Below are positions 45,071 to 45,079 of a stretch of DNA of 45,079 nucleotides, in pieces. Under the pieces are notes generated by a model, which saw nothing but the letters and a program-made list of their open reading frames with translations, was not told the origin of the DNA and did no database searches. This DNA comes from Sphingomonas sp. Y57 (GTDB lineage Bacteria > Pseudomonadota > Alphaproteobacteria > Sphingomonadales > Sphingomonadaceae), in the NCBI RefSeq assembly GCF_001015195.1, contig NZ_LDES01000018.1, positions 1-45,079 of the forward strand. The letters run 5' to 3'. A program made the translations under genes and the position numbers. Numbering within the stretch: the stretch's first letter is position 1; each line of letters opens with the position of its first letter.

Positions 45071-45079
45071 GCGACGCCC

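Larger units (their letters stand above)
30174..45079 (+). mobile_element. integrative (probably conjugative) element at guaA, left part
   Basis: From the guaA stop to the window end the content changes to mobile-element genes: P4-type integrase, AlpA-like regulator, ArdC-like, DUF2958, ParB-like, helicase/methylase, Toprim and DUF2493 proteins, with several unknown small genes. The first 300 bp are AT-richer than the flanking chromosome. No mating-pair or relaxase gene is seen within the window, so whether it is conjugative or only mobilisable is open. The right end is not present. Confidence 0.85.

Overview
The window reads as the chromosome of a GC-rich alphaproteobacterium, most likely a sphingomonad (Sphingomonadales). 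The reasons are the alphaproteobacterial str-S10-spc-alpha ribosomal layout, a long Arg/Gly-rich S5 N-terminus, a zinc-type adenylate kinase, an arginine at S12 position 88, and a polyvinyl-alcohol-dehydrogenase-like quinohaemoprotein. This placement rests on gene content and protein features only; no database was searched.

Region 1 (1-17.2 kb) is the translation supercluster. A reverse-strand LprI-like periplasmic protein comes first. It is followed by rpsL-rpsG-fusA-tuf, a strong terminator, rpsJ, and a 280-bp structured gap. Then comes an uninterrupted run from rplC to adk (S10 and spc genes, secY, adk) that ends at a clear terminator. Many junctions overlap or are only a few bases apart, which suggests translational coupling. 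Hairpins sit at the points where the operon would be divided: rpsG/fusA, tuf/rpsJ, rpsJ/rplC, rpsC/rplP, rpmD/rplO and rplO/secY.

Region 2 (17.2-22.97 kb): a small membrane protein, gdhA (ammonia assimilation) and a convergent acyltransferase-3 membrane protein separate adk from the alpha operon (rpsM-rpsK-rpoA-rplQ). The alpha operon appears to have its own promoter and ends at a strong terminator. Region 3 (22.97-30.17 kb) is ordinary chromosome: a secreted prolyl oligopeptidase, a small secreted unknown, a haem-plus-PQQ periplasmic dehydrogenase, a small periplasmic protein, a terminator and guaA.

Region 4 (30.17 kb to the end) is the left part of an integrated mobile element inserted at the 3' end of guaA. 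It starts with an AT-richer segment carrying repeated TGACGGT motifs, then a P4-type tyrosine integrase and a convergent AlpA-like regulator. A rightward cargo follows: ArdC-like antirestriction protein, DUF2958 protein, large ParB-like protein with a frameshifted tail, several small unknowns, a 1439-residue methyltransferase/strawberry-notch-type helicase, a Toprim protein and a DUF2493 (SLOG-like) protein. The distal end and any conjugation genes lie outside the window.

The most interesting signal is a roughly 75-85 nt element found four times in this island, each time directly 5' of a gene (ardC, parB, a 182-residue unknown, and the helicase/methylase). All copies can fold as an outer helix, an inner helix and a GAGAGAG loop, ending at the ribosome binding site. 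The fourth copy shows compensatory base changes in the outer helix, so the element looks like a shared structured RNA leader co-regulating the island's DNA-handling genes.
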